Below, in pieces: positions 8,430-16,367 of a stretch of DNA of 64,000 bases. The DNA comes from CAZPUS01 sp964589825 (GTDB lineage: Bacteria; Fibrobacterota; Chitinivibrionia; Chitinivibrionales; WJKA01). The stretch covers positions 50,395-114,394 of the forward strand of contig CAZPUS010000006.1 in assembly GCA_964589825.1 (NCBI GenBank). Direction: 5' to 3'. Made by a program: the position numbers and the translations under genes. Within the stretch, counting starts at the first letter, position 1, and each line of letters opens with the position of its first letter. The notes under the pieces are model-generated. The model saw only the letters and a list, made by a program, of their open reading frames with translations. It was not told the origin of the DNA and ran no database searches.

Positions 8430-8889
8430 AAAAAGATCCTTTGAAGTCAGGTTGTGCAGGATTGCACAACAGCGATTCCCCCATGAACCGTGCACACAGA
8501 GTGTGTGTATATACGTGGCAGCCTCTCCTTCGGTGCTGAGAGGGGGATATCGCGCACCTCGTAATGGCTCTCGCTGGTATTGCGATCCATTCACGTTGTG
8601 TATGGAATACAAAATAATTTCCGCACCCGGTTTCGTATCTGTATTGCACAGCTCTGTGAGTAATGAACACATATTTGGCTTGTATCAGTTATTGATTAAC
8701 AAAATATCCGGTAACGGATTTATATATTTTATTACGAATGTTTTTTACAAAAGGGCGATTATGTGCATGGGGAACGGCTGAATGGTGCGTGTTGCATGGG
8801 TGGATGCGGTTTTTTTCCCGGAGATGGTGCAGCGGGGGAAGATATGTTTTTATTTTTTCATCCACATAGGGTGGCTTTGAGGAGTCGAT
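8430..8889. other. 460-bp divergent intergenic region
   Basis: No convincing gene was found; short frames here lack ribosome sites and family resemblance. It must hold the promoters for DUF6941 (leftward) and the dolichol-kinase-like gene (rightward). Near its left edge is the inverted repeat at 8451-8470. The stretch 8690-8760 is AT-rich. Confidence 0.5.
8451..8470. promoter_or_regulatory. perfect inverted repeat upstream of the DUF6941 gene
   Basis: GTTGTGCA-GGAT-TGCACAAC, eight perfectly paired bases with a 4-base centre, lies 22 bp upstream of the DUF6941 start codon. It may be an operator or a 5' leader hairpin on the minus-strand transcript. No T-run follows in either direction, so it does not look like a terminator. 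Confidence 0.4.
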
Positions 8890-9576
8890 ATGGCATTACG
8901 AAAAGAAGAGGTGCAGCGGAAAATTTTACATTTTTTTTCCGGTCTTATTCTCGCGGCGGGGATTTTTTATCTTCCACAGCTGATAGCACTTTATCCGCGC
9001 TGGAGTGCAATTATGCCGCCATGGGCCTATCCCACAGTGATTCTTGCGGGTACACTGGGGCTGCATCTTATATTTGAGTTTCTGCGGATGCACAGTAATG
9101 TCGTATCCGGACGATTCAATGCCTGGTTCGGTTCGATGCTGCGTGAGAGTGAAGCACACGAGCTTACGGGCTCTACATGGATCAACGCGGCGGCACTGCT
9201 GTGCAGCATCGCCTTCAGACATCAGCCCCATATCTCGTTTATGGTGTTGCTTATGTTTATTTGGGGTGATGCGGTTGCGGCGCTGGTCGGCCAGAGTGTC
9301 GGCAGGATAAAAATCGGGGCAAAGTCGCTGGAGGGATCGCTGGCCTGTTTTGTACTAAGCTTTATCTGTATGGGTGCGCTTTTTCCGAATGTGCCGGGTC
9401 TGCTTCAGGCATGGAACGGAAGTATGCCACTGGCGATGATTGTTGTGGCCCCGCTTGCGGTGACGTTACTCGAGCTCGTACCGATGAAGATCGGGCCGCG
9501 GTTTGAAATAAACGATAATGTGATTGTACCCCTGATTACCGGATATATCATGCGTCTTCTCGAGTCGGGACTGTAA
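8890..9576 (+). CDS. dolichol-kinase / CTP-transferase-like membrane protein
   Basis: A 228-residue polytopic protein of the SEC59/DGK1/VTE5-type CTP-dependent lipid kinase group. Family signs are the N-terminal E..RK..H motif (EEVQRKILHF), HELTGSTWINAAALL, the motif IWGDAVAALVGQSVGR and KSLEGSLACF. Such proteins phosphorylate lipid alcohols (dolichol, phytol, diacylglycerol) with CTP; which lipid applies here is unknown. About six membrane segments are expected. A GGAG site precedes the ATG and an intrinsic terminator follows the stop. Confidence 0.78.
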   Translation: MALRKEEVQRKILHFFSGLILAAGIFYLPQLIALYPRWSAIMPPWAYPTVILAGTLGLHLIFEFLRMHSNVVSGRFNAWFGSMLRESEAHELTGSTWINAAALLCSIAFRHQPHISFMVLLMFIWGDAVAALVGQSVGRIKIGAKSLEGSLACFVLSFICMGALFPNVPGLLQAWNGSMPLAMIVVAPLAVTLLELVPMKIGPRFEINDNVIVPLITGYIMRLLESGL

Positions 9577-9581
9577 CACTC

Positions 9582-9610
9582 ATCCGAACGCGACACGTTC
9601 GGATTTTATT
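9582..9610 (+). terminator. intrinsic terminator after the lipid-kinase gene
   Basis: Perfect 9-bp stem ATCCGAACG / CGTTCGGAT with a 5-base loop CGACA, followed by TTTATT. It begins five bases after the stop codon. Confidence 0.75.
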
Positions 9611-9657
9611 CGCCAGCAGCTGCAATGCGTTCGGTGTAGCTGTGCGTCAGCGAATCA

Positions 9658-9826
9658 ACCTGACCCAAAACCGAGCGATTTTGTGTGCACAATCTGTTGC
9701 TATCCGTGCTATTATCTCTTTCCGGGAGTCAGTGCGTCGGTTAACAAGCCAGCCTTATCATTTCCGTGGACACATTATCCGTATGGCTCACCGCAGCTTT
9801 AATCAAAATTGTCGATCAGCGTAGGC
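9658..9826 (+). repeat. MITE-like repeat, diverged copy
   Basis: Starts ACCTGACCCAAAACCGAGCG, continues ATTTTGTGTGCACAATCTG and TGCTATCCGTGCTATTATCTC, and has the right-arm landmark GGCTCACCGCAGCTTTAATC before a degenerate end GATCAGCGTAGGC. It lies between the lipid-kinase terminator and pyrE. No flanking duplication is visible, consistent with an old copy. Confidence 0.65.
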
Positions 9827-9876
9827 CGAAAAAATACTCCCCTGATGTATTTTTTGTGGACATGAGTGGATGCATT

Positions 9877-9902
9877 CGGGTGTCCGGCTGCACCGGCACC
9901 CG
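9877..9902 (+). other. GC-rich hairpin upstream of pyrE
   Basis: CGGGTG-T-CCGG / CCGG-CACCCG with loop CTGCA forms a strong stem with a single bulged T, 52 bp before the pyrE start. No T-tract follows, so it is not a simple terminator. A leader or attenuation role is possible but not shown. Confidence 0.4.
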
Positions 9903-9953
9903 GCCTGTACATGCTCTCTCCTGTAACGGGGAGTCTAACGAAAGGGAGACATA

Positions 9954-10646
9954 ATGCATGCTGAGAAAACGACATTCATCGAGTTTATGGTACGTGCGGG
10001 AGTGCTGCAATTCGGAGAATTCGTTACCAAAAGCGGGCGCAGTACGCCGTTTTTCATCAACACCGGAAATTACCGCAGTGCAGAGCAGATATCAAAACTG
10101 GGCGAATATTATGCCGGGGCGATACGAGCGCATTTCGTAGATACGGCGACACTGCTGTTCGGACCGGCCTACAAGGGTATTCCCCTGGTGGTAAGTACCT
10201 GCTGTGCATTGTATTCCGGATATGGTACCGATTGTAGTTTTGCATTCAATAGAAAAGAGGCTAAAGACCACGGTGAAGGGGGGACGATCATCGGGAAAAC
10301 GCCGGGTAATGACGATTCGGTTATTATTGTCGAGGATGTAATCACTGCAGGAACCTCGATTCGTGAGGTGATTCCCCTTATTCGGGCACATTCGCAGGCT
10401 CGTATTGCCGGCCTGGTCGTTTCGGTTGACCGGCAGGAAAAAACTGCGCACGGCGAAAGTGCGCTTCAGGCCCTGGCACGGGAATTCGGCATAAGATGTG
10501 TCGCGCTGGTTACCATCGACGAAATAGTGTCTCATCTGTACAACAGGGCGGTCGACGGTAGCGTGGTAATAGATGATGAGATCAAGCGACGTATCGATCG
10601 ATATCGAGAGACTTACGGAGTGTCGTTTAATGAAAAGAGTAAGTGA
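9954..10646 (+). CDS. pyrE: orotate phosphoribosyltransferase
   Basis: Transfers the phosphoribosyl group of PRPP to orotate in pyrimidine synthesis. The 230-residue protein has the PRPP loop VIIVEDVITAGTSIRE near residues 122-137, the substrate segments FFINTGNYRS and LLFGPAYKGIPL, and the lysine/glycine loop FNRKEAKDHGEGG. The ATG follows AAAGGGAGA. Other pyrimidine genes are not in the window. The 3' end overlaps the next gene by 17 bp, so the two are translationally linked. Confidence 0.94.
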   Translation: MHAEKTTFIEFMVRAGVLQFGEFVTKSGRSTPFFINTGNYRSAEQISKLGEYYAGAIRAHFVDTATLLFGPAYKGIPLVVSTCCALYSGYGTDCSFAFNRKEAKDHGEGGTIIGKTPGNDDSVIIVEDVITAGTSIREVIPLIRAHSQARIAGLVVSVDRQEKTAHGESALQALAREFGIRCVALVTIDEIVSHLYNRAVDGSVVIDDEIKRRIDRYRETYGVSFNEKSK

Positions 10647-11178
10647 AAATCCCCCGGAACGTTTTCCGGACGAGAAGATCGATTGTTCGTGCGGAACCTG
10701 GGTGGTGGCAAAGGTGAAACCGCGCCAGGAAAAAGCGGCGGCATCCGATCTTCTGGAACGTGATATAGGTTACTTTCTTCCAATGTACACAAAGGTGACA
10801 CGGCGACGTGATAACAACAAACCGCGCAAGTCGGTTCTGCCGTTGTTTCCCGGCTATATATCTATTTGCATCGATGATATGGACACACGTTCGGCAGTAT
10901 ACGAAAACGGGAGGATCGCCCGAGTGATATCAATCGAAAATCAACGTAAGTTCGTTGAACAGCTTCAACACATCTATCACGGACGCATTAACGATGTGCC
11001 GATTTCTCCTGTTGGAGAGTATATTCGCGGAGAGCCGGTGGTGGTAACGGGAGGACCCATGCGGGGTGTGAAGGGAGTGGTTGCGAAAGTGCCTGACAAC
11101 GCGTATGTGATCCTCTCGGTTGAAGGACTGGGTAAGGCGGCCGTGCGTATAGAGCTGAAAGATATTCGGCGTCTATAA
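10630..11178 (+). CDS. NusG-like specialised transcription elongation factor
   Basis: A 182-residue NusG paralogue of the RfaH/UpxY/LoaP kind. The NGN domain runs from CGTWVVAKVKPRQEKAAASD to LPLFPGYISICI (about residues 20-85). A C-terminal KOW domain follows in GEPVVVTGGPMRGVKGVV (about 135-155). The start at 10630 uses the GGAG ending at 10620 and lies inside the end of pyrE in another frame. Paralogues of this type normally assist particular long operons, often for surface polysaccharides, but no such operon follows here: the next gene is rsmI beyond a repeat element. Confidence 0.85.
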   Translation: MKRVSENPPERFPDEKIDCSCGTWVVAKVKPRQEKAAASDLLERDIGYFLPMYTKVTRRRDNNKPRKSVLPLFPGYISICIDDMDTRSAVYENGRIARVISIENQRKFVEQLQHIYHGRINDVPISPVGEYIRGEPVVVTGGPMRGVKGVVAKVPDNAYVILSVEGLGKAAVRIELKDIRRL

Positions 11179-11183
11179 ATTAA

Positions 11184-11344
11184 ACCTGAATTGAACGATT
11201 TTGTGTGTGATCTCTACTGCCATCCGCACTGCTTTTCTATTTTCTAAAACCATGAGACAACCTACAAGATTGCCCAATAATTTTCGAGCACATAATGGCT
11301 GCACGGCTCATCGCAGCGTTCATCGAAACACCCGCGTTATAGGT
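11184..11344 (+). repeat. MITE-like repeat with perfect 3-bp target duplication (TAA)
   Basis: A 161-bp copy filling nearly all the gap between the NusG-like gene and rsmI: it starts 6 bp after one stop and ends 16 bp before the next ATG. The left end is ACCTGAATTGAACGATTTTG and the right end CACCCGCGTTATAGGT. The conserved loop ATGAGACAACC is intact at 11251. The flanks are TAA at 11181-11183 and TAA at 11345-11347. Confidence 0.85.
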
Positions 11345-11359
11345 TAAAGAAAGACGACA

Positions 11360-12055
11360 ATGGCTCAATTGTATATAATTGCCACTCCGATCGGATGTAT
11401 GGAAGATATTACGTTGAGAGCACTGCGTATCCTTGGAGAGGTCGATGTGCTTGCCTGTGAGGATACGAGAAAAACGAAGCGATTGCTTACTCGCCATGAA
11501 ATTGCCTATCCGTCCAGAATTATTTCGTATCATGAGCACAACGAACGTGATGCGGCGCCCGGGATACTGAAACTGCTGCAGCAGGGTCTGGATGTAGGCT
11601 TGTGTTCCAATGCAGGATATCCAGGCGTGAGTGATCCGGGATACAGAGTGTTGCGCAGCGCACTGGATAACGATATCGGGGTCGATGTCGTACCGGGTCC
11701 GGGAGCGGTGCATACCGCACTGGTATTGTCCGGGCTGCCGACATCGAGCTATACGTTTCGGGGGTTTCTTCCCCGAAAAACAGGTGCACGGAAAAATGCG
11801 CTGGCAAAAGAGCGTGAAAGCGAACATACCATGATTCTGTTTGAATCGCCGCATCGTTGTAGTGCATTACTGGAAGATGCCCTCGAGGCGCTTGGAGACA
11901 GGAAAGCAGCGGTGTGTGCGGAACTTACCAAAAAATTTCAACGGGTACATCGCGGATGGTTATCAGATCTGACTCAACAGAGCAAAGAGATGAAAATGAA
12001 GGGAGAGTTTACCGTGGTAATTGCGGGAAATAATAAAAAATTTATCAGAACCTGA
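11360..12055 (+). CDS. rsmI: 16S rRNA (cytidine 1402-2'-O)-methyltransferase
   Basis: A 231-residue SAM-dependent methyltransferase of the tetrapyrrole-methylase fold that modifies C1402 in the 16S rRNA decoding site. Motifs in order are IIATPIGCMEDITLRAL (6-22), ACEDTRKTKRLL, CSNAGYPGVSDPG (near 87), VVPGPGAVHTALVLSGLP and FRGFLPRK. The usual 'GNLxD' is GCMED and the usual 'SDAGTPGISDPG' is SNAGYPGVSDPG here, both mild variants. The ATG follows AAAGA, with the repeat element immediately upstream. Confidence 0.93.
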   Translation: MAQLYIIATPIGCMEDITLRALRILGEVDVLACEDTRKTKRLLTRHEIAYPSRIISYHEHNERDAAPGILKLLQQGLDVGLCSNAGYPGVSDPGYRVLRSALDNDIGVDVVPGPGAVHTALVLSGLPTSSYTFRGFLPRKTGARKNALAKERESEHTMILFESPHRCSALLEDALEALGDRKAAVCAELTKKFQRVHRGWLSDLTQQSKEMKMKGEFTVVIAGNNKKFIRT

Positions 12056-12187
12056 ACAGAGCAACTAAATTTAACCATCCAATGATACAATGTGCAGATT
12101 GCATTGAATGAGTAACCGTACCTTTTGTCTTTCAACCTGCCCATACCCAAAAAGGGCAGTTATTTTTCTACCAGAAAGGAAATGCTC

Positions 12188-14143
12188 ATGAAGTATCTGT
12201 TACTGTGTATGGCAGCGGTTGTTTCGGTGACAACCTTATCGGGATGCACAGGAGCTCGCGCCCGGACCAATTTTGAAGCGATTCATGGCTTTGAGCCTCA
12301 TTTCATATTACCCCGGAATCAGGAAGTGATGAAAAACCTGAAGACCGATTACGGTGCGGTTGGGGATGGGAAACACGATGATACCGAAGCGTTTATGAAA
12401 TGGATCGAAGACGGGCATAAACAACTCTATATACCTGCGGGAGAATATTTGGTGCATAAACAGATTCGCTATGGAGACGGTATGAAACGTGTGCTTGTTA
12501 TGGGTGAGAAAAGAAGTGAAACCATAATCAAACTGGCACCCAACAGCGAAGGCTTTCAGGATCCGGAGAACCCGAAAGTCTTTTTTCATACCCGCGGGCA
12601 AGGGATGCACGCAGAACAGAATTTTTTTCAGTACATATACCATTGTACATTCGAGATCGGATCGGGGAATCCCGGCGCGATTGGGCTGAATTTCCATACG
12701 AATAATACGGGATGTGTGAAGGACGTGGCAGTACGTGTCAGCGAACCTGAATCGCAAAAAGGATATATCGGTATCGCGTTCGACGACTATTGGTTTGGGC
12801 CCGGAAGCGCCCGCTATATTGAAGTTGATGGATTCAGAAAGGGGATCTACGTTGGGTATGCACAAAACCGGGTCACGCTGGAACATGTCGATATTTCCAA
12901 CTGTGACGCGGGAATTTATTGCAGCGGCATCTGTGCGACCGATTCAACAAGAGACGGCCGTTACGGGCTGAGTGCCAATGAAATACATATGAACAATTGT
13001 GGGGTGGGGCTTCACGCATCCGGAGAGTATACAACCGAAGGTGATGCCGTGCTTATAAATTCTTCTATAGTCACAGAAGATAGCGGTACATCTGCCATAC
13101 GAAACGCGGGGCGTCTCTACGTGCGAAATCTCGTTACACGGGGCTATGATACGAGCATCAGTTCTTCAACGGTCAAGGGGAGTGTTGTGCACGCGAATGT
13201 CGAAGCCTGGGGGTCTCATTCTTTGACATACAACTGGAAACCGGAGTCGACCGATTATAAAGGTCTGAATCTGCCGATAAAGGAGAGTCCGGAGTATCAA
13301 TATCCGCAGGATCCCGAAAAAATGGCGGTGATGCCGTACGGATCGGATATAACGTCCGCATTGCAGGAAGCTGTGCGCAAAGGTGCGCAGACGATTTTTC
13401 TGCAGGGCGGGACGATATCGGAACAGATTCACGTGGGAGGCGAGGTGGTGCGAATAATGAATATCGGCTATCCCTCAATGTCGTTGAATACCGGTGGAGT
13501 CCCCGCCTTTTCGATCGATTCCATGGCCGAATCAGCAATTGTTTTTGAGCGGATATATAAAAACTACGGAAGCAGTGCAAGCTATACCCTCGGGCATCGC
13601 TGCAGGCGTACGGTTGTGTTTCGTCACGGAGCGGGGGGGTATGAAAGTCACAACGGCTCTGAAGACGGTGAGGTGTTTGTCGAGAGTGTGGTATCCGGAT
13701 CGTTTATTTTCCGCGACGTCTCTGCGTGGCTGCGTGATGTGAACACCGAAGAAGGTGGCGTAAACAGTGTCAACATCCTCAACCACGGATCCCGCCTGTG
13801 GATTCTTGGTCATAAAACAGAAGATTGTGCGACCAAAATTGCTACAACCGATAACGGAAAAACAGAGCTGCTGGGAGGAACCTACCGTCAGAACTGGAAC
13901 GACGAATCCGGGGTTGACGAAATGCTCGAACAGTGCCCGCTCTTTATCCTCGATAACGCAGAAGCGAGCCTTTCTTTCACTACCTGGGCCGCGAAATGGA
14001 AAAACCCGCCCGCACCGAATTATAAATATCTGGTAGAGGAGATACACCAGGGTATGACACGGTCGCTTGTGCATTCGGAATTTGCGGAAGGGGGATATAG
14101 TGGAGATCACGTGTTGTTTATATCCCGAATGCAGAATGAATGA
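12188..14143 (+). CDS. secreted lipoprotein with pectate-lyase-type beta-helix
   Basis: A 651-residue lipoprotein: the signal sequence ends SVTTLSGC, giving a lipidated cysteine near residue 19. The mature part opens with LKTDYGAVGDGKHDDTEAF, the start of the pectate lyase superfamily (rhamnogalacturonase/epimerase type) right-handed beta-helix. A second module beginning near the SDITSALQEAVRKGAQTIFL segment suggests a repeat of the fold. It is likely surface or periplasmic and acts on, or binds, polysaccharide; which one is unknown. The start at 12188 is chosen for AGAAAGGA eight bases upstream. It ends 9 bp from the convergent next gene. Confidence 0.8.
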   Translation: MKYLLLCMAAVVSVTTLSGCTGARARTNFEAIHGFEPHFILPRNQEVMKNLKTDYGAVGDGKHDDTEAFMKWIEDGHKQLYIPAGEYLVHKQIRYGDGMKRVLVMGEKRSETIIKLAPNSEGFQDPENPKVFFHTRGQGMHAEQNFFQYIYHCTFEIGSGNPGAIGLNFHTNNTGCVKDVAVRVSEPESQKGYIGIAFDDYWFGPGSARYIEVDGFRKGIYVGYAQNRVTLEHVDISNCDAGIYCSGICATDSTRDGRYGLSANEIHMNNCGVGLHASGEYTTEGDAVLINSSIVTEDSGTSAIRNAGRLYVRNLVTRGYDTSISSSTVKGSVVHANVEAWGSHSLTYNWKPESTDYKGLNLPIKESPEYQYPQDPEKMAVMPYGSDITSALQEAVRKGAQTIFLQGGTISEQIHVGGEVVRIMNIGYPSMSLNTGGVPAFSIDSMAESAIVFERIYKNYGSSASYTLGHRCRRTVVFRHGAGGYESHNGSEDGEVFVESVVSGSFIFRDVSAWLRDVNTEEGGVNSVNILNHGSRLWILGHKTEDCATKIATTDNGKTELLGGTYRQNWNDESGVDEMLEQCPLFILDNAEASLSFTTWAAKWKNPPAPNYKYLVEEIHQGMTRSLVHSEFAEGGYSGDHVLFISRMQNE

Positions 14144-14152
14144 TTCGGGTGC

Positions 14153-15220
14153 TCAGCAGACTGGGCTGTCCTGCATCCATGAGACGGTAATGTCCCAGAA
14201 GCGTGCAGTCGAGTCTTTTTGAGGATGATGGGAGGGGAATATCCGAGATGCGGCTGCATCGCAGGAATACGGGGACATGCATGCTGCCTTAAACGCTTCG
14301 TCCGTCACCGAATCATTCATTACCGCCGCGATGCACAGAGCGGCGCGTGCGGTATCGTATTGAAAATCCTCCCATGAATATGCGTTTTGTATAAGATGGG
14401 AGGAAAACGGATCGAATCCTGTCGCCGCTTCTTTTTCGTATTCGGGCAGAGACCGGTCAGACGTCGGCTTGGATGCATGGGCCGAGGGAGCATGGCAGAA
14501 GGCGATCGTATCCTCGAGTACCTCCCGGTGGGGATATGTGTCCTGTTGCAGTGTTGCTTCATGTTGCATGCACGCGTTGAATGAGCGCCGGATTTCTTTA
14601 AGCGAGGGGGAAAATTCCAGCAGCGTGGATACATCGAATGCATGTTTGATCCGTTGTGCCTCTTTTCCTTTTCCCACCGGAATGCCGTAGGTGGCGGGAC
14701 CGAGTGTCAGAAGTTTGTCCCCAGCAAGGCTAGCAGGGGTGGGTACTTCCACCATTACATCACTTTTATATAATGAAGCGCACCGCACCGGCATATGTCT
14801 GGTTCGGTATGGACTTCGTGTGAGTTGTACATCGAGCATGATATATGTATCCTCCCCCGTGACAAAATGAGAGTGGTAATATATATAGTAGCTTGACAGG
14901 GGAATCCATGGTTTTGTTTTATGTCGACGTCGTTCCCAGCGTATAAATCGCTCCTTATCGGTAATCCGGGTAAGAATCGCTTCGAGCGTTTCGAGTGATT
15001 CGTCGGTAGCGATGTCGGCATCGATCGAAAAACGCAGCGGAGTATCAAGCAGGATCAGCAGAGAGTTACCTCCTTTGAACTGAAACGACAATCCATGCGC
15101 TACCAACAGAGAAACCAGCTCCAGGCAATGGACCACCTGTTCGGTGAGTGTAGTGGATACATGGTGTGCATGGTCTTGCAGATGCTCTTTTTCAAAAAAT
15201 CGTGGTGTCGATTGACCCAT
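14153..15220 (-). CDS. AbiEii/AbiGii-type nucleotidyltransferase, no adjacent antitoxin
   Basis: A 355-residue protein of the AbiEii family, the toxin component of type IV abortive-infection systems (DUF1814 nucleotidyltransferases). The signature is FQFKGGNSLLILL (GG at 50-51) followed by RFSIDADI with metal-binding D67 and D69. The later TPASLAGDKLLTLGP and KHAFDVSTLLEF segments match the conserved 'DK' and 'KD..D' regions. The usual AbiEi antitoxin gene is not present on either side. The start at 15220 has GAGAGG seven bases upstream; an earlier ATG at 15268 lacks one. It may be a housekeeping relative rather than a toxin. Confidence 0.8.
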   Translation of the reverse strand: MGQSTPRFFEKEHLQDHAHHVSTTLTEQVVHCLELVSLLVAHGLSFQFKGGNSLLILLDTPLRFSIDADIATDESLETLEAILTRITDKERFIRWERRRHKTKPWIPLSSYYIYYHSHFVTGEDTYIMLDVQLTRSPYRTRHMPVRCASLYKSDVMVEVPTPASLAGDKLLTLGPATYGIPVGKGKEAQRIKHAFDVSTLLEFSPSLKEIRRSFNACMQHEATLQQDTYPHREVLEDTIAFCHAPSAHASKPTSDRSLPEYEKEAATGFDPFSSHLIQNAYSWEDFQYDTARAALCIAAVMNDSVTDEAFKAACMSPYSCDAAASRIFPSHHPQKDSTARFWDITVSWMQDSPVC

Positions 15221-15283
15221 TATAAACCTCTCTCTAATATTCAGAGTGCTCCACATTTTATTTTTCATGTAGAAAAATAATAT

Positions 15284-15320
15284 ACCCGTACGCGGGTTTT
15301 CTCAGCTGCTATGAGTACGG
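15284..15320. promoter_or_regulatory. inverted repeat between nucleotidyltransferase and Nudix genes
   Basis: Arms CCCGTAC (15284-15290) and GTACGGG (15314-15320) flank 23 bases in the divergent promoter region. The spacing is wide for a single dimer site. It is a candidate operator only; no regulator is linked. Confidence 0.3.
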
Positions 15321-15405
15321 GAATAAAAATATAGTGAATGGTAGCTATATACGACCATGGGGAATGTCCGCCGTCAGCCCGGACAAATACACGAGACGAA
15401 TACAA

Positions 15406-15828
15406 ATGAATAGAGCGATGACGAATGACATTTTTATACAGTCAGGGGTGGTTCCATATCGTGTAGAGCATAATGAAGTACAGGTGTGTCTTATCACCTC
15501 AAAGAAGAAAAAAAACTGGATAATACCCAAAGGTATTGTTGAAGCGGATCTTTCCGCGGCGGAATCGGCGGCAAAGGAAGCCTATGAGGAGGCGGGAGTA
15601 GCCGGAGAAGTGCGTGGAGCGTATATTGGCACCTACACCACGACCAAATGGGGTGGTGAATGTACGGTGTGGGTTTATCCCATGATGGTAACGTACGAAT
15701 ATCCCCGGTGGCCTGAAGACGACATGCGCACCAGAACATGGTTCCCGCTTGAGCGGGCGATCGAGAAACCGGCCAATGCCAGATTGCGTAGCTGTATCGC
15801 GAAAATGAGACATGGAGGATTTGCATGA
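15406..15828 (+). CDS. Nudix hydrolase
   Basis: A 140-residue Nudix protein that hydrolyses a nucleoside diphosphate linked to another moiety. The Nudix box is PKGIVEADLSAAESAAKEAY followed by EEAGV, with metal-binding glutamates in KEAYEEAG (58, 61, 62). Two consensus positions differ: the first glutamate is leucine (L49) and the usual arginine is lysine (K57). Both occur in the WxxPKG group related to diphosphoinositol and diadenosine polyphosphate hydrolases. An earlier in-frame ATG at 15334 exists, but similarity starts after 15406. No partner is evident. Confidence 0.82.
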   Translation: MNRAMTNDIFIQSGVVPYRVEHNEVQVCLITSKKKKNWIIPKGIVEADLSAAESAAKEAYEEAGVAGEVRGAYIGTYTTTKWGGECTVWVYPMMVTYEYPRWPEDDMRTRTWFPLERAIEKPANARLRSCIAKMRHGGFA

Positions 15829-16154
15829 AACAGTGGAGTATGTCCTTTTTGCGTTTGCGTGCGATTTTCTGGAGACTGCATAGCATGTCCTCCCTTAGAG
15901 GGAGCGGATCTGTGGAGAAAATGTGTTGCTTTCCATACTCCTGCGGTTATTTCAAAAACCATAACACAATCGACAGCAAAGCCCCGTACCGTTTCGAGAA
16001 TAGCATTACCGCATTGCTCACCACAGCCATAAATAGAATCGATCTCTCGATTCTGATGTCCGTCTCTTACATGAGATAATTGTTATTGCGACGTGCTGTG
16101 CAGTAATGTATATTCGGCTTTTTCTGTCCAAATATGTGCTCAACAGATGAAATC
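15829..16154. other. gene-free stretch upstream of the phosphate operon
   Basis: No gene is seen. It contains a degraded repeat copy (15892-16057) and a perfect 8-bp stem AGAATCGA-TCTC-TCGATTCT at 16035-16054. That stem has no T-run behind it and overlaps the right end of the repeat. Confidence 0.5.
15892..16057 (+). repeat. MITE-like repeat, degraded copy
   Basis: Recognisable from the inner half: TGCGGTTATTTCAAAAACC, then ATAACACAATCGACAGCAAA, CCGTTTCGAGAATAGC and GCTCACCACAGCC. They align in order with TTATATTCTCGAAACCC, ATGAGACAACC, TTTTCGAGAAATAGC and GCTCACAGCAGC of the intact copy at 35646-35804. The outer ends are barely preserved, so the borders are approximate. Confidence 0.55.
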
Positions 16155-16208
16155 CTAACACAATTCTAACAAAAAACTAACATTTTGCTAACATCCTATA
16201 TCTATACT
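16155..16208 (+). promoter_or_regulatory. Pho box array and promoter of the pst-pho operon
   Basis: CTAACA occurs four times at exact 11-bp spacing (16155, 16166, 16177, 16188), each separated by five AT-rich bases. A TATACT -10-like hexamer follows at 16203-16208, about 10 bp after the last unit. Tandem 6-mers with an 11-bp period replacing the -35 element are the known layout of PhoB/PhoP-activated promoters. The operon downstream encodes pstS and phoBR. The leader to the pstS start would be about 150 nt and contains a TCCGGC/GCCGGA hairpin at 16308-16324. Confidence 0.8.
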
Positions 16209-16367
16209 TTAGGCAATTCATAATTCGGAATCGCTTTGTGCATGTTGGAGTTATGAAAATAGCCCACAGATAACTCCATGTGTCCGGGGCGCAGAGAATG
16301 GAATGAGTCCGGCAGGTCGCCGGAGAAACGTCCATTGTTTTTTTTTAATCTTTTTTAAGGAGGAATT

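Noticed and set aside
11237..11854. A long minus-strand frame over the repeat and rsmI
   Set aside because: It reads through the palindromic element and opposite rsmI; its translation shows no family pattern.
13532..14110. A 192-codon minus-strand frame inside the beta-helix lipoprotein gene
   Set aside because: It is fully antisense to a gene with a signal peptide and family similarity and has no own features.
16035..16054. Perfect 8-bp stem as a terminator for the Nudix gene
   Set aside because: No T-tract follows, the distance to the gene is over 200 bp, and it overlaps a degraded repeat whose end is itself palindromic.
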